The notes: generated from the letters alone by a model not told the origin. A stretch of 64,000 bases of DNA from Actinotignum urinale DSM 15805 (GCF_000420445.1 NZ_ATUY01000004.1:96204-160203), one strand, 5' to 3'. Counted from the first letter of the stretch, positions 26,471 through 36,207 are shown. A program made the numbers and translations.

Positions 26471-27133
26471 ATGAGCACCGACCCCGTAACCTTCACCTCA
26501 GGAAAAGCCCACGCAACACTGCTTCACCCCTGGCACGCTCCAGATAACCGTGCACTGTGGGTAGGCCTATCCGGAGGTATTGGCGCAGGCAAGTCCACCG
26601 TCGCACAGTTTTTTGTTGAACGCGGTGCCGTCGTCGCAGATGCGGACACTATATCACGGGAGATTGTGGAACCTGGAGGAGAAGGGCTACTCGCTATTAC
26701 ACCATATTTTCCTGAAGCGATACGAGACAACGGGACACTGGACCGCGCCTACCTCGCGCACACAGTTTTTTCCCAACCCGAACAACGCGAACTTCTCGAA
26801 TCGCTCCTTCACCCCATTATTCGAAGAAAAGCGGAGGAGATTTTACGAACAGCGCAACCCGGCGAGCTCGCCGTCTACGATATTCCGCTTCTCCTCGAAA
26901 CACACTCACAGTCCATGTTCGATTGCATAGTGATGATCGGGGCACCGATGCGTGAACGCATTGCGCGCCTCACCGGCAATCGTTGCATATCAGAACAAAG
27001 CGCGCGGGCACGTATTGAGGCACAGGTCGATGATGAAGAACGTAAGCGAGTGGCGAACTGGTGGATATGGAATGCCGGAACGTCTTCCGACCTCAACCAC
27101 ATCTTGAGTAAAATGTATCAAAACCTCTTTTAG
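26471..27133 (+). CDS. coaE: Dephospho-CoA kinase
   Basis: 220 residues; phosphorylates dephospho-CoA in the last step of CoA synthesis. After a 27-residue extension come the P-loop G-L-S-G-G-I-G-A-G-K-S-T (about 33-44), A-D-A-D-T-I-S-R-E-I, and D-I-P-L-L-L-E. The ATG lies seven bases after TACGAT (26458-26463) and no ribosome binding site is visible, suggesting a leaderless mRNA. coaE next to uvrB is usual in Actinobacteria; here gntP is inserted between. Confidence 0.93.
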   Translation: MSTDPVTFTSGKAHATLLHPWHAPDNRALWVGLSGGIGAGKSTVAQFFVERGAVVADADTISREIVEPGGEGLLAITPYFPEAIRDNGTLDRAYLAHTVFSQPEQRELLESLLHPIIRRKAEEILRTAQPGELAVYDIPLLLETHSQSMFDCIVMIGAPMRERIARLTGNRCISEQSARARIEAQVDDEERKRVANWWIWNAGTSSDLNHILSKMYQNLF

Positions 27134-27146
27134 TTAAGGAAAATTC

Positions 27147-28508
27147 ATGCCAATTATTTGGCTCTCGTGCGGTCTGATTGTTATTCTTCTTTTGCATGTT
27201 TTTGCGAAGGTCAACACGATGCTCTCGCTCATGTTCGCCGCTTTCCTAGTGGCATTTCTTAACGGCATGAGCCCCGACAAGGCGTTGGCGAGTATTACGA
27301 CGGGTTTCGGAAACACCCTTGGTAGCCTCGGAATTATTGTCGCATTCGGAGCGGTTATCGGTAAACTCATGACGGATTCGGGCGCATCCTACGTTTTCGC
27401 GCGGAAAGTCATTGATCTATGCGGCGTGAAATATATTCGCTTAGCGGTGGTGATTATTGGCCTGGTGTACGGCATCGCCATGTACTATGAGGTCGCATTC
27501 CTCATGTTGGCGCCGATTGTGTTGGCTATCGCAAGCGAAGCTAAAATTCCGTGGCTAAAACTCGTTATTCCAGCCGTATGCGCGACGACGGTTTCCCACT
27601 CGCTCCTGCCCCCGCAGCCGGGGCCCGTTTCAGTTATCGCGGCATTCCATGCTGAACCCGGGCGCGTGTGGGTGACGGCGATACCGCTGGTTATACTGTG
27701 GGTAGTCATCGGTGGATACGTGTGGCCAGCCCTCATGAAAAATGGTGATGAGGAACTACCTAATGCGTTAACAAATCCGCCAGTAACCGGGGGAGAGGCG
27801 CGTCCGTCGTTCCTTCTATCTCTTTTGGTTCCTTTAACACCACCGTTACTCATGATTAGCGTGACAACCATTAAACTGTGGTTAAAAGAAACAAACCCCT
27901 TATATCCGTGGGTGGATTTTGTCGGTTCTCCCGTGATTGCGATGGGTATTGCCATGCTTCTTGCCATGACGTGTTTCGGGTTGAAGCGCGCCCGGCGAGG
28001 GACATGGGTGACGAACCGTTTTAATGACGCTATTGCCACGGTTGCCAATATTGTGATGATTATTGGTGCGGGGGGTGGCTTAACCCAGGTTGCTATCGAT
28101 TCGGGGATTAGCGATTACATTCATCTTTTCCTCACCCACCACAATGTTTCGCCGTATTTGACGGCGTGGGGGCTCACCGTGATTTTCCGCATTACAACCG
28201 GGCAGGGTGTGGTGAGTGCCGTGGCGGTGTCTGGAATGATGAGCGCCGCCGTTATAGATCCGGCAACAGGCCTCCATCTCATGCCCATCCACCCGGTCCT
28301 TCTTGTGCTGGCAACGCTTGTGGGATCGAATTTCATGACGCATATTAACGACGTCAGTTTTTGGCTCTTCACCGAATACTTCAAACTTCCCATCCGAACA
28401 TCCTTAAAAATTTGGGGTGGAATGTTGAGTTTCGGCTCTCTTGTGGGCTTAGCCTATATTATGATTTTGTCCTTCTTTTGGGGTTCGCCTGCGCCGGTTG
28501 GTGTATAA
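27147..28508 (+). CDS. GntP-family gluconate/organic acid permease
   Basis: 453 residues, about 12 hydrophobic segments throughout. Typical family sequences include N-T-L-G-S-L-G-I-I-V-A-F-G-A-V-I-G-K-L, S-H-S-L-L-P-P-Q-P-G-P and T-T-G-Q-G-V-V-S-A-V. GntP proteins are proton-coupled importers of gluconate or similar acids; substrate is inferred. AAGGAAAA lies before the ATG. It starts 13 bases after coaE, so it may be cotranscribed with it, and its 3' end runs into a tandem repeat. Confidence 0.9.
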   Translation: MPIIWLSCGLIVILLLHVFAKVNTMLSLMFAAFLVAFLNGMSPDKALASITTGFGNTLGSLGIIVAFGAVIGKLMTDSGASYVFARKVIDLCGVKYIRLAVVIIGLVYGIAMYYEVAFLMLAPIVLAIASEAKIPWLKLVIPAVCATTVSHSLLPPQPGPVSVIAAFHAEPGRVWVTAIPLVILWVVIGGYVWPALMKNGDEELPNALTNPPVTGGEARPSFLLSLLVPLTPPLLMISVTTIKLWLKETNPLYPWVDFVGSPVIAMGIAMLLAMTCFGLKRARRGTWVTNRFNDAIATVANIVMIIGAGGGLTQVAIDSGISDYIHLFLTHHNVSPYLTAWGLTVIFRITTGQGVVSAVAVSGMMSAAVIDPATGLHLMPIHPVLLVLATLVGSNFMTHINDVSFWLFTEYFKLPIRTSLKIWGGMLSFGSLVGLAYIMILSFFWGSPAPVGV

Positions 28509-28599
28509 AATCCGTTGGCATGTAAAATCCGGTGGGGTGTAAAGCCAGGTGCCATGTAAAATCCATTGGCGTGTAAAGTCTGTTGGCATATAAAGTCGG
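28497..28599 (+). repeat. Six degenerate 17-bp repeats derived from the gntP 3' end
   Basis: Units begin at about 28497, 28514, 28532, 28549, 28565 and 28582 with the pattern GTTGG(C/T)(A/G)T(G/A)TAAA(A/G)TC. The first contains the end of gntP (P-V-G-V-stop). The same spacer further on holds an inverted repeat GATACGCC (28626-28633) / GGCGTATC (28648-28655) that may terminate gntP, and three 11-base units (ACAGGCGTAAAT, ACAGACGCAA, ACAGAGGCAAA) around 28671-28702. No gene lies between gntP and uvrB. Confidence 0.8.
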
Positions 28600-28784
28600 C
28601 TTCGGTAGACGCATTTGGCCCAGGTGATACGCCTCCCACCCCCGGTTGGCGTATCAAACCCGCCGCGCGATACAGGCGTAAATACAGACGCAAACAGAGG
28701 CAAAGGGGCTCCTCACTCCCTCTTGCATAAAGCCAACTGCGAAGCCAATAGGAACTGCATGTCGCTTCCGCTACGATTACGTAT

Positions 28785-30866
28785 ATGTCTGGCGTAGAAA
28801 CGCAAATTGTTCGTAGCGAAAAACCTTTCGAGGTTATTTCGGAATACACCCCTTCAGGGGACCAGCCACAAGCAATAGCAGAGCTCACAGAACGCATTAA
28901 TAACGGCGAAAAAGACATTGTTCTCCTCGGCGCAACGGGTACAGGTAAATCCGCCACAACCGCCTGGCTGATTGAACAAATTCAACGCCCCACTCTCATT
29001 ATTGAACCAAATAAAACTCTGGCCGCCCAAATGGCCGCAGAGTTTCGCGAACTGTTACCGAACAACGCCGTCGAATATTTCGTCTCCTACTACGATTACT
29101 ACCAACCCGAAGCCTACGTTCCCCAAACCGATACGTTTATTGAAAAAGATTCCTCTATTAACGACGAAGTAGAACGCCTACGCCACAGCGCAACAAACTC
29201 TCTTCTCACGCGCCGCGACACCGTTGTCGTCGCATCTGTTTCCTGTATTTACGGTTTGGGTACTCCGCAAGAATATGTGGACCGGATGGTCGAATTATCT
29301 GTTGGGCAGCGCCTTGACCGCGACGATCTACTTCGGATTTTCGTGGGAATGCAGTACGCACGCAACGATATTGATTTCCAGCGCGGAACGTTTCGGGTGC
29401 GTGGGGATACGGTTGAGATTATTCCGGTCTATGAGGAAATGGCGATCCGTATCGAATTTTTCGGCGACGAAATTGACGCGATTTCTTTGCTCCACCCGCT
29501 CACGGGGAAAGTCATTGAGCGCACGGATCGCGCACATGTTTTCCCGGCTTCCCACTATGTTGCCGGCCCGGAACGTATGGAACGCGCCATTCGTGGAATC
29601 GAGGAGGAGCTTGAGGAGCGCCTCACTTACCTTCGCGCCCATAACAAGCTTCTTGAGGCGCAGCGCCTCGAAATGCGCACCAGTTACGATGTCGAAATGA
29701 TGCGAAATATTGGCAGTTGTGCCGGTATTGAAAACTATTCACGCCATATTGATGGGCGCGGGCCGGGAACCCCGCCGAATACGCTCCTTGATTATTTCCC
29801 GGATGATTTTGTCTTGATCCTGGATGAGTCTCATGTGACGGTGCCACAGCTTGGTGCCATGTATGAGGGCGATATGTCTCGCAAGCGCACGCTCGTGGAG
29901 TACGGTTTCCGCCTGCCATCCGCCATGGATAACCGGCCCTTGCGCTGGGAAGAATTCCAGGAGCGTATCGGCCAAACCGTGTATCTTTCAGCCACTCCCG
30001 GGAAATACGAGTTGGGTGTTTCCGACGGCGTTGTTGAGCAGATTATTCGCCCCACCGGGTTGGTTGACCCGCGTATTACGGTAAAACCGACGACGGGGCA
30101 GATTGATGATTTGCTGGAAGAGGTTCGCCTGCGAGCCGAAAAAGATGAACGTGTGCTCGTCACAACGCTGACGAAGAAAATGGCTGAGGACTTGACGGAT
30201 TATCTTGCAGAACGTGGCGTGAGGGTGGAGTATCTTCACTCAGATGTGGATACTTTGCGGCGCGTGGAGTTGTTGCGGGAGTTGCGTTTAGGAAAATTTG
30301 ATGTTCTTGTGGGGATTAATTTGTTGCGTGAGGGCCTGGATCTTCCCGAGGTTTCCCTGGTTGCGATTTTAGACGCGGATAAACAGGGCTTTTTGCGTTC
30401 AACGACGTCGCTTATCCAGACGATTGGGCGTGCGGCCCGTAATGTTTCTGGGGAAGTCCATATGTATGCGGATTCGATAACTCCCAATATGAGGCAGGCG
30501 ATCGATGAAACGAACCGGCGGCGTGATAAACAACTTACATACAATAAAGAGCACGGTATTGACCCTCAGCCTTTGCGTAAGAAAATTGCTGACGTTACGG
30601 ACATGTTGGCGCGTGAAGATATTGATACGGAAACCCTACTTGCGGGAGGGTATCGTCAAGAACCGGAGTATGCGAAGGGACGTGCGAGTGCTACAGAGAT
30701 TGCTCGGGCGAAAGGCGGGGCTGATTTGCGTGAGGTTATTGCTGAACTTACCGCGCAGATGCACGCCGCTGCGGAGCAACTTCAATTTGAGCTGGCGGCT
30801 CGCTATCGTGACGAAATCAAAGGCTTGAAAAGCGAATTGTGGCATTCTCAACAGGCACAAAAATAA
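28785..30866 (+). CDS. uvrB: Excinuclease ABC subunit B
   Basis: 693 residues; damage-verifying helicase-like subunit of nucleotide excision repair. G-A-T-G-T-G-K-S (Walker A, about 49-56), the beta-hairpin [24 protein letters not shown] and a C-terminal UVR domain are intact. The start ATG follows TACGAT (28772-28777) by seven bases without a ribosome binding site, the same layout as coaE and uvrA, so it is probably leaderless. I see no LexA box here, unlike at uvrA. Confidence 0.96.
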   Translation: MSGVETQIVRSEKPFEVISEYTPSGDQPQAIAELTERINNGEKDIVLLGATGTGKSATTAWLIEQIQRPTLIIEPNKTLAAQMAAEFRELLPNNAVEYFVSYYDYYQPEAYVPQTDTFIEKDSSINDEVERLRHSATNSLLTRRDTVVVASVSCIYGLGTPQEYVDRMVELSVGQRLDRDDLLRIFVGMQYARNDIDFQRGTFRVRGDTVEIIPVYEEMAIRIEFFGDEIDAISLLHPLTGKVIERTDRAHVFPASHYVAGPERMERAIRGIEEELEERLTYLRAHNKLLEAQRLEMRTSYDVEMMRNIGSCAGIENYSRHIDGRGPGTPPNTLLDYFPDDFVLILDESHVTVPQLGAMYEGDMSRKRTLVEYGFRLPSAMDNRPLRWEEFQERIGQTVYLSATPGKYELGVSDGVVEQIIRPTGLVDPRITVKPTTGQIDDLLEEVRLRAEKDERVLVTTLTKKMAEDLTDYLAERGVRVEYLHSDVDTLRRVELLRELRLGKFDVLVGINLLREGLDLPEVSLVAILDADKQGFLRSTTSLIQTIGRAARNVSGEVHMYADSITPNMRQAIDETNRRRDKQLTYNKEHGIDPQPLRKKIADVTDMLAREDIDTETLLAGGYRQEPEYAKGRASATEIARAKGGADLREVIAELTAQMHAAAEQLQFELAARYRDEIKGLKSELWHSQQAQK

Positions 30867-30898
30867 GGTCCAGCGTCCCTTAACAGGCACAAAAATAA
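30850..30898 (+). repeat. Duplicated 3' end of uvrB
   Basis: AACAGGCACAAAAATAA, which holds the last codons and stop of uvrB (30850-30866), recurs exactly at 30882-30898. The period is 32 bases. The rest of the 30867-31070 spacer has no recognisable gene. Confidence 0.85.
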
Positions 30899-31070
30899 TC
30901 CCGCTTCCGGGCGATTGCACCGTAAAACTGCGCGATGCGGGTGGTTATATGCAAGATGATTCTGGTTTAAGTGCTCGAGAGATTAACTTACATATGGTTA
31001 GCGCTACACTTCCTCAGCGAACCGTCGTCGTAACAAAAAAAATACGCAGATGTGGTGTTCCACGCTTCAT

Positions 31071-31099
31071 TCGACACCCGCACAAGGTTGCGCTAAAGT
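31071..31099 (+). promoter_or_regulatory. Promoter of the terC riboswitch transcript
   Basis: TCGACA (31071-31076), 17-base spacer, TAAAGT (31094-31099). Predicted start about 31106, at the 5' edge of the riboswitch. Confidence 0.6.
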
Positions 31100-31104
31100 T
31101 GAAT

Positions 31105-31205
31105 TTTTGGAGGGGAGTATTCCCACACAATATTGAGTCGTCAACACGTTGCTGATGTGAAGCATCCGGCTTAAGGCCTTTCGGGGCGGGAAAAGACCTC
31201 CGGCA
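31105..31205 (+). ncRNA. yybP-ykoY-type manganese riboswitch
   Basis: The family's conserved features are readable: a GGGGAGTA box (31112-31119), an internal G-T-C-G-T-C-A-A-C-A-C stretch (31137-31147), and the closing A-A-G-A-C-C-T-C-C (31193-31201). P1 pairs GGAGG (31109-31113) with CCTCC (31197-31201). This class senses Mn2+ and commonly precedes TerC/Alx and MntP-type exporters, which matches the gene that follows. A CCGG...CCGG hairpin next to the start site (31200-31221) may be the expression platform. Confidence 0.75.
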
Positions 31206-31229
31206 TATGTTGATATACCGGAAGGAAAA

Positions 31230-32267
31230 GTGTTGGCACTTTCCGCAATGTTGCCTATGGCATCGACTCCTGAACAAATGGTTGTTCACACCGCTGAATG
31301 GGCGCTTCTTATTGTTATCGTTTTCGGCGTTTTTGCTTTCGACCTCCTCTCGCACGTTCGTAAACCTCACGAACCGAGCATGAAAGAATCGGCAAGCTAT
31401 CTTGCCCTCTACTGTTTCCTCGCCTGTGTTCTCGGAACATATTTGTGGTGGCGGCACGGTTCCACATTCGGGCTGGAATACTTCAGCGTGTGGGGCGTGG
31501 AATATTCGCTGAGCCTCGACAATATCTTCGTTTTCATTATTATTATGGGCGCTTTCGATGTTCCTAAAAAATTGCAACAGAAAGTGCTGTTCTGGGGTAT
31601 TGTTATTGCGCTTGTCCTGCGTTTCGTCTTTATTTTGTTGGGGAAGGTTATTGTCTCCTCCCTGGCGTGGTCCTTCTTCATTTTCGGCGCGTTCCTTCTT
31701 GTTACCGCGTTGTCGCAGATTCGTGAAGGTTTGAGGGGCGAGGAGGACGAGGACACCAGTATTGCAGATAATTTCCTTGTGCGTATTGCTCGAAAAGTTT
31801 TCCATGTTGCCGAGGATTACCACGGCGATAAGCAGGTCGTGAAGCTTCAAGGGAAACACCACGTTACACCGCTTTTCCTCTGCATTATCGCCATCGGCGG
31901 TATTGACTTAATGTTCGCCTTGGATTCGATTCCCGCCTCATTTGGTTTTACGACGGAACCGTTCATTATTTTCGCGGCGAATGCTTTTGCTCTCATGGGC
32001 TTGCGTCAAATGTTCTTCCTTGTGGAAGGATTGCTGGAAAAACTTGTGTATCTGCATTTCGGACTCGCAGCGATTCTTGGCTTTATCGGTTTGAAGCTCA
32101 TTTTCGAAGCCGCGCATCACTACGGCTACGCCGAGGGCTTCTTCAGCTTTAATTCACTCCAGTCACTGCTGGTGATTGTTGTGATTATTGTGATTACGGT
32201 GATTTCTTCCTTTATCGCTTCGCGCGTGAAATCCCGCAAAAATGCGTTGCCCGATCGAGAACAGTAA
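31230..32267 (+). CDS. TerC/Alx-family membrane protein (probable Mn2+ exporter)
   Basis: 345 residues with about 9 transmembrane segments. The family core is clear: S-L-D-N-I-F-V-F (about 91-98), with the matching G-G-I-D-L-M-F-A-L-D-S-I-P (about 217-229) carrying the acidic residues thought to bind metal. Start is GTG 31230 or TTG 31233; GGAAGGA lies 3-6 bases upstream, favouring TTG. Members act in manganese homeostasis; tellurite resistance is historical. Control by the upstream riboswitch is expected. A metal importer operon lies convergent downstream. Confidence 0.88.
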   Translation: MLALSAMLPMASTPEQMVVHTAEWALLIVIVFGVFAFDLLSHVRKPHEPSMKESASYLALYCFLACVLGTYLWWRHGSTFGLEYFSVWGVEYSLSLDNIFVFIIIMGAFDVPKKLQQKVLFWGIVIALVLRFVFILLGKVIVSSLAWSFFIFGAFLLVTALSQIREGLRGEEDEDTSIADNFLVRIARKVFHVAEDYHGDKQVVKLQGKHHVTPLFLCIIAIGGIDLMFALDSIPASFGFTTEPFIIFAANAFALMGLRQMFFLVEGLLEKLVYLHFGLAAILGFIGLKLIFEAAHHYGYAEGFFSFNSLQSLLVIVVIIVITVISSFIASRVKSRKNALPDREQ

Positions 32268-32324
32268 TCCGTAATATTTTCCGGTGGCGTTGCGTGCTTT
32301 CCCTCCTCGTTTCACGTCGGGTTC

Positions 32325-33191
32325 TTAGCGCCCCACACCGGCTTTGCGCGGCTTCGCCATTGTGCACAGAAGAACGGCAAGGAACATAAGCCCATCAACG
32401 GTTGCCATGGTTGCCGAGGTTGCTAAATTGCCCATATAGGCAACGTAAAAACCCCCAAGCGCCCCCACAACCGCGAAAATAAGAGTTGAGACGACGAATG
32501 TGCGTAACGTCGTCGAAAAAAGATGAGCCGTTGTGGCGGGAATAACCATAAACGCAATAACGAGAATCGCACCCGCTGTATGGAAAGAAACAACAACCGT
32601 GAGCGAAACGAGAGCCATTAATCCCACGTCGATCAGCTGAACCGGCATACCCATTGTGCGGGCAAGAACCGGGTCAAAAGTTGTAGCGATAAGAACGTTA
32701 CGCGCCCACCACATAAACAGAGCATTGAGCGCAAAAACACCGAGCAGTAACCACATCATTTGTGGCCCAAAATCAAAGCCTCCCACAATAATGCGTTCGC
32801 TTTCCAACGCCATAAGGTTAATATCACCAGTGAACACCGTGTCTTCACTAATATGCACATTTTTTAACGACGTAGACAAAAGAATCACACCGATGGAAAA
32901 CAGAACGGGGAAAATCAGCCCCTGATTGGCGTCACCAGTTAACAGCCCGGTTTTACGTAGCCAATCCGACCCGAACACCACAACCAGCCCCAGCAGAGTC
33001 GCTAAAACAATCATGAGTGGCGAATGCGTTTTCCCGCTAATAATAGCCCCGATCACAATTCCGGGAAGAACGGTGTGGCTCATGGCGTCCACAATCATTG
33101 ATTGGCGTCGCAACACAAGAATAGTGCCCGGAAGCGCGCACGCCAGCGCGGTGCTGACGGCAAGTAAACTCACGGCAATAATGAAATTCAT
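32325..33191 (-). CDS. Metal ABC transporter permease (second)
   Basis: 288 residues, about 8-9 hydrophobic segments, ABC-3 family (zinc/manganese permease): L-V-L-R-R-Q-S-M-I-V-D-A-M-S-H-T-V-L-P-G and T-T-F-D-P-V-L-A-R-T-M-G are typical. AGGAGAAAC precedes its ATG. It is last of the four-gene import operon and forms a heterodimer channel with the 33271-34401 product, or each may homodimerise. Confidence 0.92.
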   Translation of the reverse strand: MNFIIAVSLLAVSTALACALPGTILVLRRQSMIVDAMSHTVLPGIVIGAIISGKTHSPLMIVLATLLGLVVVFGSDWLRKTGLLTGDANQGLIFPVLFSIGVILLSTSLKNVHISEDTVFTGDINLMALESERIIVGGFDFGPQMMWLLLGVFALNALFMWWARNVLIATTFDPVLARTMGMPVQLIDVGLMALVSLTVVVSFHTAGAILVIAFMVIPATTAHLFSTTLRTFVVSTLIFAVVGALGGFYVAYMGNLATSATMATVDGLMFLAVLLCTMAKPRKAGVGR

Positions 33192-33203
33192 GTGTTTCTC
33201 CTG

Positions 33204-33303
33204 TCCGGTTATGCCATGGCGCGGGTAACGTCGTACTTTTTAGGAGTACCCTCCGGTAAAAGCGGTCCAGTTATGCCGTGGCGAGTGACGTTTTAGTTTT
33301 AAT
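33204..33303 (-). repeat. Duplicated 3' end of the first metal permease gene
   Basis: TCCAGTTATGCCGTGGCGAGTGACG (written in two parts: TCCAGTTATGCCGTGG and CGAGTGACG, from 33266) spans the stop (TTA at 33271 on this strand). A diverged copy, TCCGGTTATGCCATGG then CGCGGGTAACGTCG, lies 62 bases further on (from 33204), directly upstream of the second permease gene. Inside the gene, a 30-base unit (TGCACGCCGTATG) is also duplicated at about 33327-33371. Confidence 0.75.
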
Positions 33304-34401
33304 ATGTGTGGGGTTGTATTTTTTGCACGCCGTATGCGTGGAATGTATTTTCTGCACGCCGTATGTGCGCGGTTGCGGAAGTGTTTTTTGTGGTTCACGA
33401 CGAGCACGCTTCGCGTTCCTATAGCGCGCATATGCCGTCGAAAAAAGAGAACGTTGGGGCGAAAAACACAAAGAAACGGCAACAATAACGGCGAGAACAA
33501 TAACAACAACGGGACCCGTGGGAACTTTCCCAAGACATACCGCCACGTAGGAACCAAAGGCTCCACCGAAAGCACCAAAAATACCCGAGAGGGTAACCAT
33601 TGAACCGAAACTTCGTGTCCATTGGCGTGCCGCCGCGGCCGGCATAATAGCGAAGGCAATCATGAGGATAAGCCCCACGCCTTTAATGCCGATGACCATC
33701 GCAACCGTTACGGCGATAAAAACAGTGGGCATTAATCGTCGAGACGAAAAACCCAGGCTTTCGGCAAGTACTGGATCGAAAATATAGACTTTGATTTCTT
33801 TCCATAATGCCAACATGATGGCTAGAGAAACCGCTCCGAAACAGAGTATCGTGAGAAGATCTTGGGTGACGAGCGTGGCAGCATTTCCGAACACGTATTT
33901 TTCAATACCTCCACGATTCGGGAGTGTTGAACGTGAAATCATGCGAAAGGCAACCATCCCTGCGCCATAAAAAAGGGAGAGGCATATCGCCATTGCGGAA
34001 TCCATTCCGAGGCGTGAATGGGATTCGATCCAATTCGCTAAAAGAACACAGAGCGTGGAGATAATAACCGCGCCAATCGTTAAGACAAGGACGGAACGTC
34101 CTTCGATGCCGATAACACCGGTGGCGATAACGAAAGCTAAAGCCACGCCAAGGATTGAGCTGTGGCCAATCACGTCCCCAATCAGTGACTGTTTTTTCAG
34201 GTAGAGAAGTGAACCGAGAGCGCCCGCAAATCCGCCGATAAGAAAGGTTCCGATGAGCATTGTGCGGAAGGTGTAGTTGGTGAAGAAATCGGTGAGGGGA
34301 ATAATATCGAGGGTCGCTATGGAATGTACGGTTGTGATGGACTGTACGGTTGTGATCGAACGAACGGTCATGATGGACTGAAAGGTCATAATGGAATGCA
34401 T
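33271..34401 (-). CDS. Metal ABC transporter permease (first), with repeat-built ends
   Basis: 376 residues, longer than the usual 270-300. The core (about residues 40-320) is an ABC-3 permease: L-Y-L-K-K-Q-S-L-I-G-D-V-I-G-H-S-S-I-L-G and Y-I-F-D-P-V-L-A-E-S-L-G. The first 32 residues consist of five six-residue repeats (S-I-M-T-F-Q, S-I-M-T-V-R, S-I-T-T-V-Q, S-I-T-T-V-H, S-I-A-T-L-D), encoded by 18-bp tandem DNA units at 34306-34395. The true start may lie nearer the first membrane segment. The C-terminal 45 residues are basic and also contain a repeat. Three bases separate it from the ATPase gene. Confidence 0.88.
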   Translation of the reverse strand: MHSIMTFQSIMTVRSITTVQSITTVHSIATLDIIPLTDFFTNYTFRTMLIGTFLIGGFAGALGSLLYLKKQSLIGDVIGHSSILGVALAFVIATGVIGIEGRSVLVLTIGAVIISTLCVLLANWIESHSRLGMDSAMAICLSLFYGAGMVAFRMISRSTLPNRGGIEKYVFGNAATLVTQDLLTILCFGAVSLAIMLALWKEIKVYIFDPVLAESLGFSSRRLMPTVFIAVTVAMVIGIKGVGLILMIAFAIMPAAAARQWTRSFGSMVTLSGIFGAFGGAFGSYVAVCLGKVPTGPVVVIVLAVIVAVSLCFSPQRSLFSTAYARYRNAKRARREPQKTLPQPRTYGVQKIHSTHTACKKYNPTHIKTKTSLATA

Positions 34402-34404
34402 TCT

Positions 34405-35136
34405 TTATTCACCACCGTTCATCATTGATATGCCGTAGGCGTCGCTAATAATGTCTGGGGTAAAGGCGCTATCTATGGGGCCGTTGGAGCATATTTTTCC
34501 GTCGCTCATCACCGTCGCCCATGTGCAAAAATCTTTTACCGTTCCCAAATCGTGGTGGACAATAATAATGGTTTTACCCTGTTCGCGGAGTTTTCCGAGT
34601 ACCTCGCGAATGATCTGTTCTGAGGCGACGTCCACACCCGCAAACGGCTCATCCATCAAAAAAAGATCCGGGTTTTGGGCAATAATTCGAGCAACAAAGG
34701 TGCGTTGCTTTTGCCCGCCGGATAGTTCTGAAATCTGGCGGCGAGAGAGATCGCTAATTCCAACGGTGTGAAGGGCAGCGAGTGCGTCCTTGTTATCTTG
34801 TTTATTGGGGTGTTTGAACCAGCCTCGTCGCCCATAGGTTCCCATAAGGACAACGTCGTAGACGGTTGCGGGGAAGTCCCAATCAACTTCGGCTGCCTGG
34901 GACATGTATCCGACCCGCTTGCGTAGTGTATCAAGGCTTTCGCCAAAGAACAAACTTTGGCCGCTTCTATTGGGGACAAGCCCCAGAGCGGCTTTAATAA
35001 GTGTGGATTTTCCTGCACCATTCGGGCCGACAATAGCCATGACTTCGCCAATAGGGCAACGAATACTTGCGCCTAATACGGCTACTTTATCTCGATAACT
35101 TGCGGTGAGGTTGCTTGTTGTGAGGGCGTCTTTCAT
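34405..35136 (-). CDS. Metal ABC transporter ATP-binding protein
   Basis: 243 residues from ATG 35136, chosen because AAAGGA lies just upstream; the frame is open from 35193. Walker A G-P-N-G-A-G-K-S-T (about 36-44), signature L-S-G-G-Q-K-Q-R, Walker B L-F-L-M-D-E-P-F-A-G-V-D and the switch His (V-H-H-D-L) are intact. Powers the manganese/zinc importer with the two downstream permeases and the upstream binding protein. Confidence 0.94.
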   Translation of the reverse strand: MKDALTTSNLTASYRDKVAVLGASIRCPIGEVMAIVGPNGAGKSTLIKAALGLVPNRSGQSLFFGESLDTLRKRVGYMSQAAEVDWDFPATVYDVVLMGTYGRRGWFKHPNKQDNKDALAALHTVGISDLSRRQISELSGGQKQRTFVARIIAQNPDLFLMDEPFAGVDVASEQIIREVLGKLREQGKTIIIVHHDLGTVKDFCTWATVMSDGKICSNGPIDSAFTPDIISDAYGISMMNGGE

Positions 35137-35179
35137 GTTTTTCCTTTGTGGAGAAATGAAGTTAACTTGGTACGTCGTA

Positions 35180-35215
35180 GTCGGTCCCGCCACATAGGGT
35201 TGTGGCGGGACCGAC
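35180..35215 (-). terminator. Hairpin between the metal-binding protein and ATPase genes
   Basis: Perfect 15-bp stem (35180-35194 with 35201-35215; core GGTCCCGCCACA) with a six-base loop, inside the operon. Such intercistronic hairpins often give more binding protein than transporter, by partial termination or mRNA protection. No U-tract. Confidence 0.65.
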
Positions 35216-35265
35216 CTTGTTCGTTATTAACTCTCCCTCTATAACGAACATGTGCCAGGAGACGT

Positions 35266-36207
35266 TTACTTGCCTAGGGCTTGGGCAATAGTTGCGCAGT
35301 TATATTCCAAAGCGCCGAGGTAGGTGTTTGTTGGCGCGGATTCGCCAAGTGAATCTGCGAAGAGTGCCTTATCGGAAACCTCGACCTGCCAGCCTTTAGC
35401 CTTCACGGCTTCCTTAAGGTGATTAATGGCTTCCGGGTTCTTCAGGTTATCTTGGAAAATGACGGGAACCTTTTTCTCCGCAATGAGTGTGGCTAGTTCG
35501 TCGAGTTCCTTAGCGGACATTTCTGATTCGGAAGAAACAAAATCTGTTGCGTGGATTTCAATATCGAAAGTTTTGCCTAAATAGTTGAAGGCATCGTGGC
35601 CGGTAATAAGAACACGCTTTTCTTTAGGAATAACGGAGAGAGCTTTTTGCGCTTTTTCTTTAGCTTCTTTGATTTTAGCGTTGTAGGCCTCAGCGTTTTT
35701 CATGTATTCTTTGGCTTTTTCTGGCTTAATTTCAGCCATTTTTTTCGCTGTCGCCGTCACGACTTTCTGCCAGTTATCGGGGGAGTTCCACACGTGAGGA
35801 TCGTGGCCTTCAACTTTTCCGTCTTCTTCCCAGGGCAGAAGGTCAGCTTCCGGAATTGCCTCCGCGGCCGCAATCTGCTTCTTCCCGAGTTTTTCGAGTT
35901 GAGCCATCATGTGATGTTCCATATCATGTGATGTCCACACAACGACGTCTGCTTTATCTATTTTTTGCGTATCTTCTGTTGTCAATGGTTGAGTATGTGG
36001 ATCACCTCCAGGGCCGACGAGAACTGTGACATCCGCATCGGGTGCAATGTTTTTTACGGCATCTCCTAAGTATCCGGTTGTTGCAACAACTTTGATTGCG
36101 TCTTTCTTATCTGCCGACGAAACTGTTTTATCAGTGGAACATGCGCCAAGCGCGCCGGTTGCGAACACGAGTGCGAGGAGTGATCCCGCGATCTTTTTTA
36201 TGGACAT
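35266..36207 (-). CDS. Metal ABC transporter substrate-binding lipoprotein (Mn/Zn type)
   Basis: 313 residues. Signal peptide with lipobox G-A-C-S (Cys22 or 23 becomes lipidated). ZnuA/MntC/PsaA fold: T-S-H-D-M-E-H-H-M, H-D-P-H-V-W-N-S-P, T-G-H-D-A-F-N-Y-L and I-F-Q-D-N are the likely metal-ligand regions. Its acidic/His loop (E-E-D-G-K-V-E-G-H-D) is short, unlike the long His-rich loops of many zinc proteins, so manganese or zinc remain open. First gene of the operon; two inverted-repeat boxes lie upstream. Confidence 0.92.
   Translation of the reverse strand: MSIKKIAGSLLALVFATGALGACSTDKTVSSADKKDAIKVVATTGYLGDAVKNIAPDADVTVLVGPGGDPHTQPLTTEDTQKIDKADVVVWTSHDMEHHMMAQLEKLGKKQIAAAEAIPEADLLPWEEDGKVEGHDPHVWNSPDNWQKVVTATAKKMAEIKPEKAKEYMKNAEAYNAKIKEAKEKAQKALSVIPKEKRVLITGHDAFNYLGKTFDIEIHATDFVSSESEMSAKELDELATLIAEKKVPVIFQDNLKNPEAINHLKEAVKAKGWQVEVSDKALFADSLGESAPTNTYLGALEYNCATIAQALGK

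Noticed and set aside
30949..31155. 68-codon frame between uvrB and terC
   Set aside because: It overlaps the promoter and riboswitch, shows no family resemblance and has no ribosome binding site.
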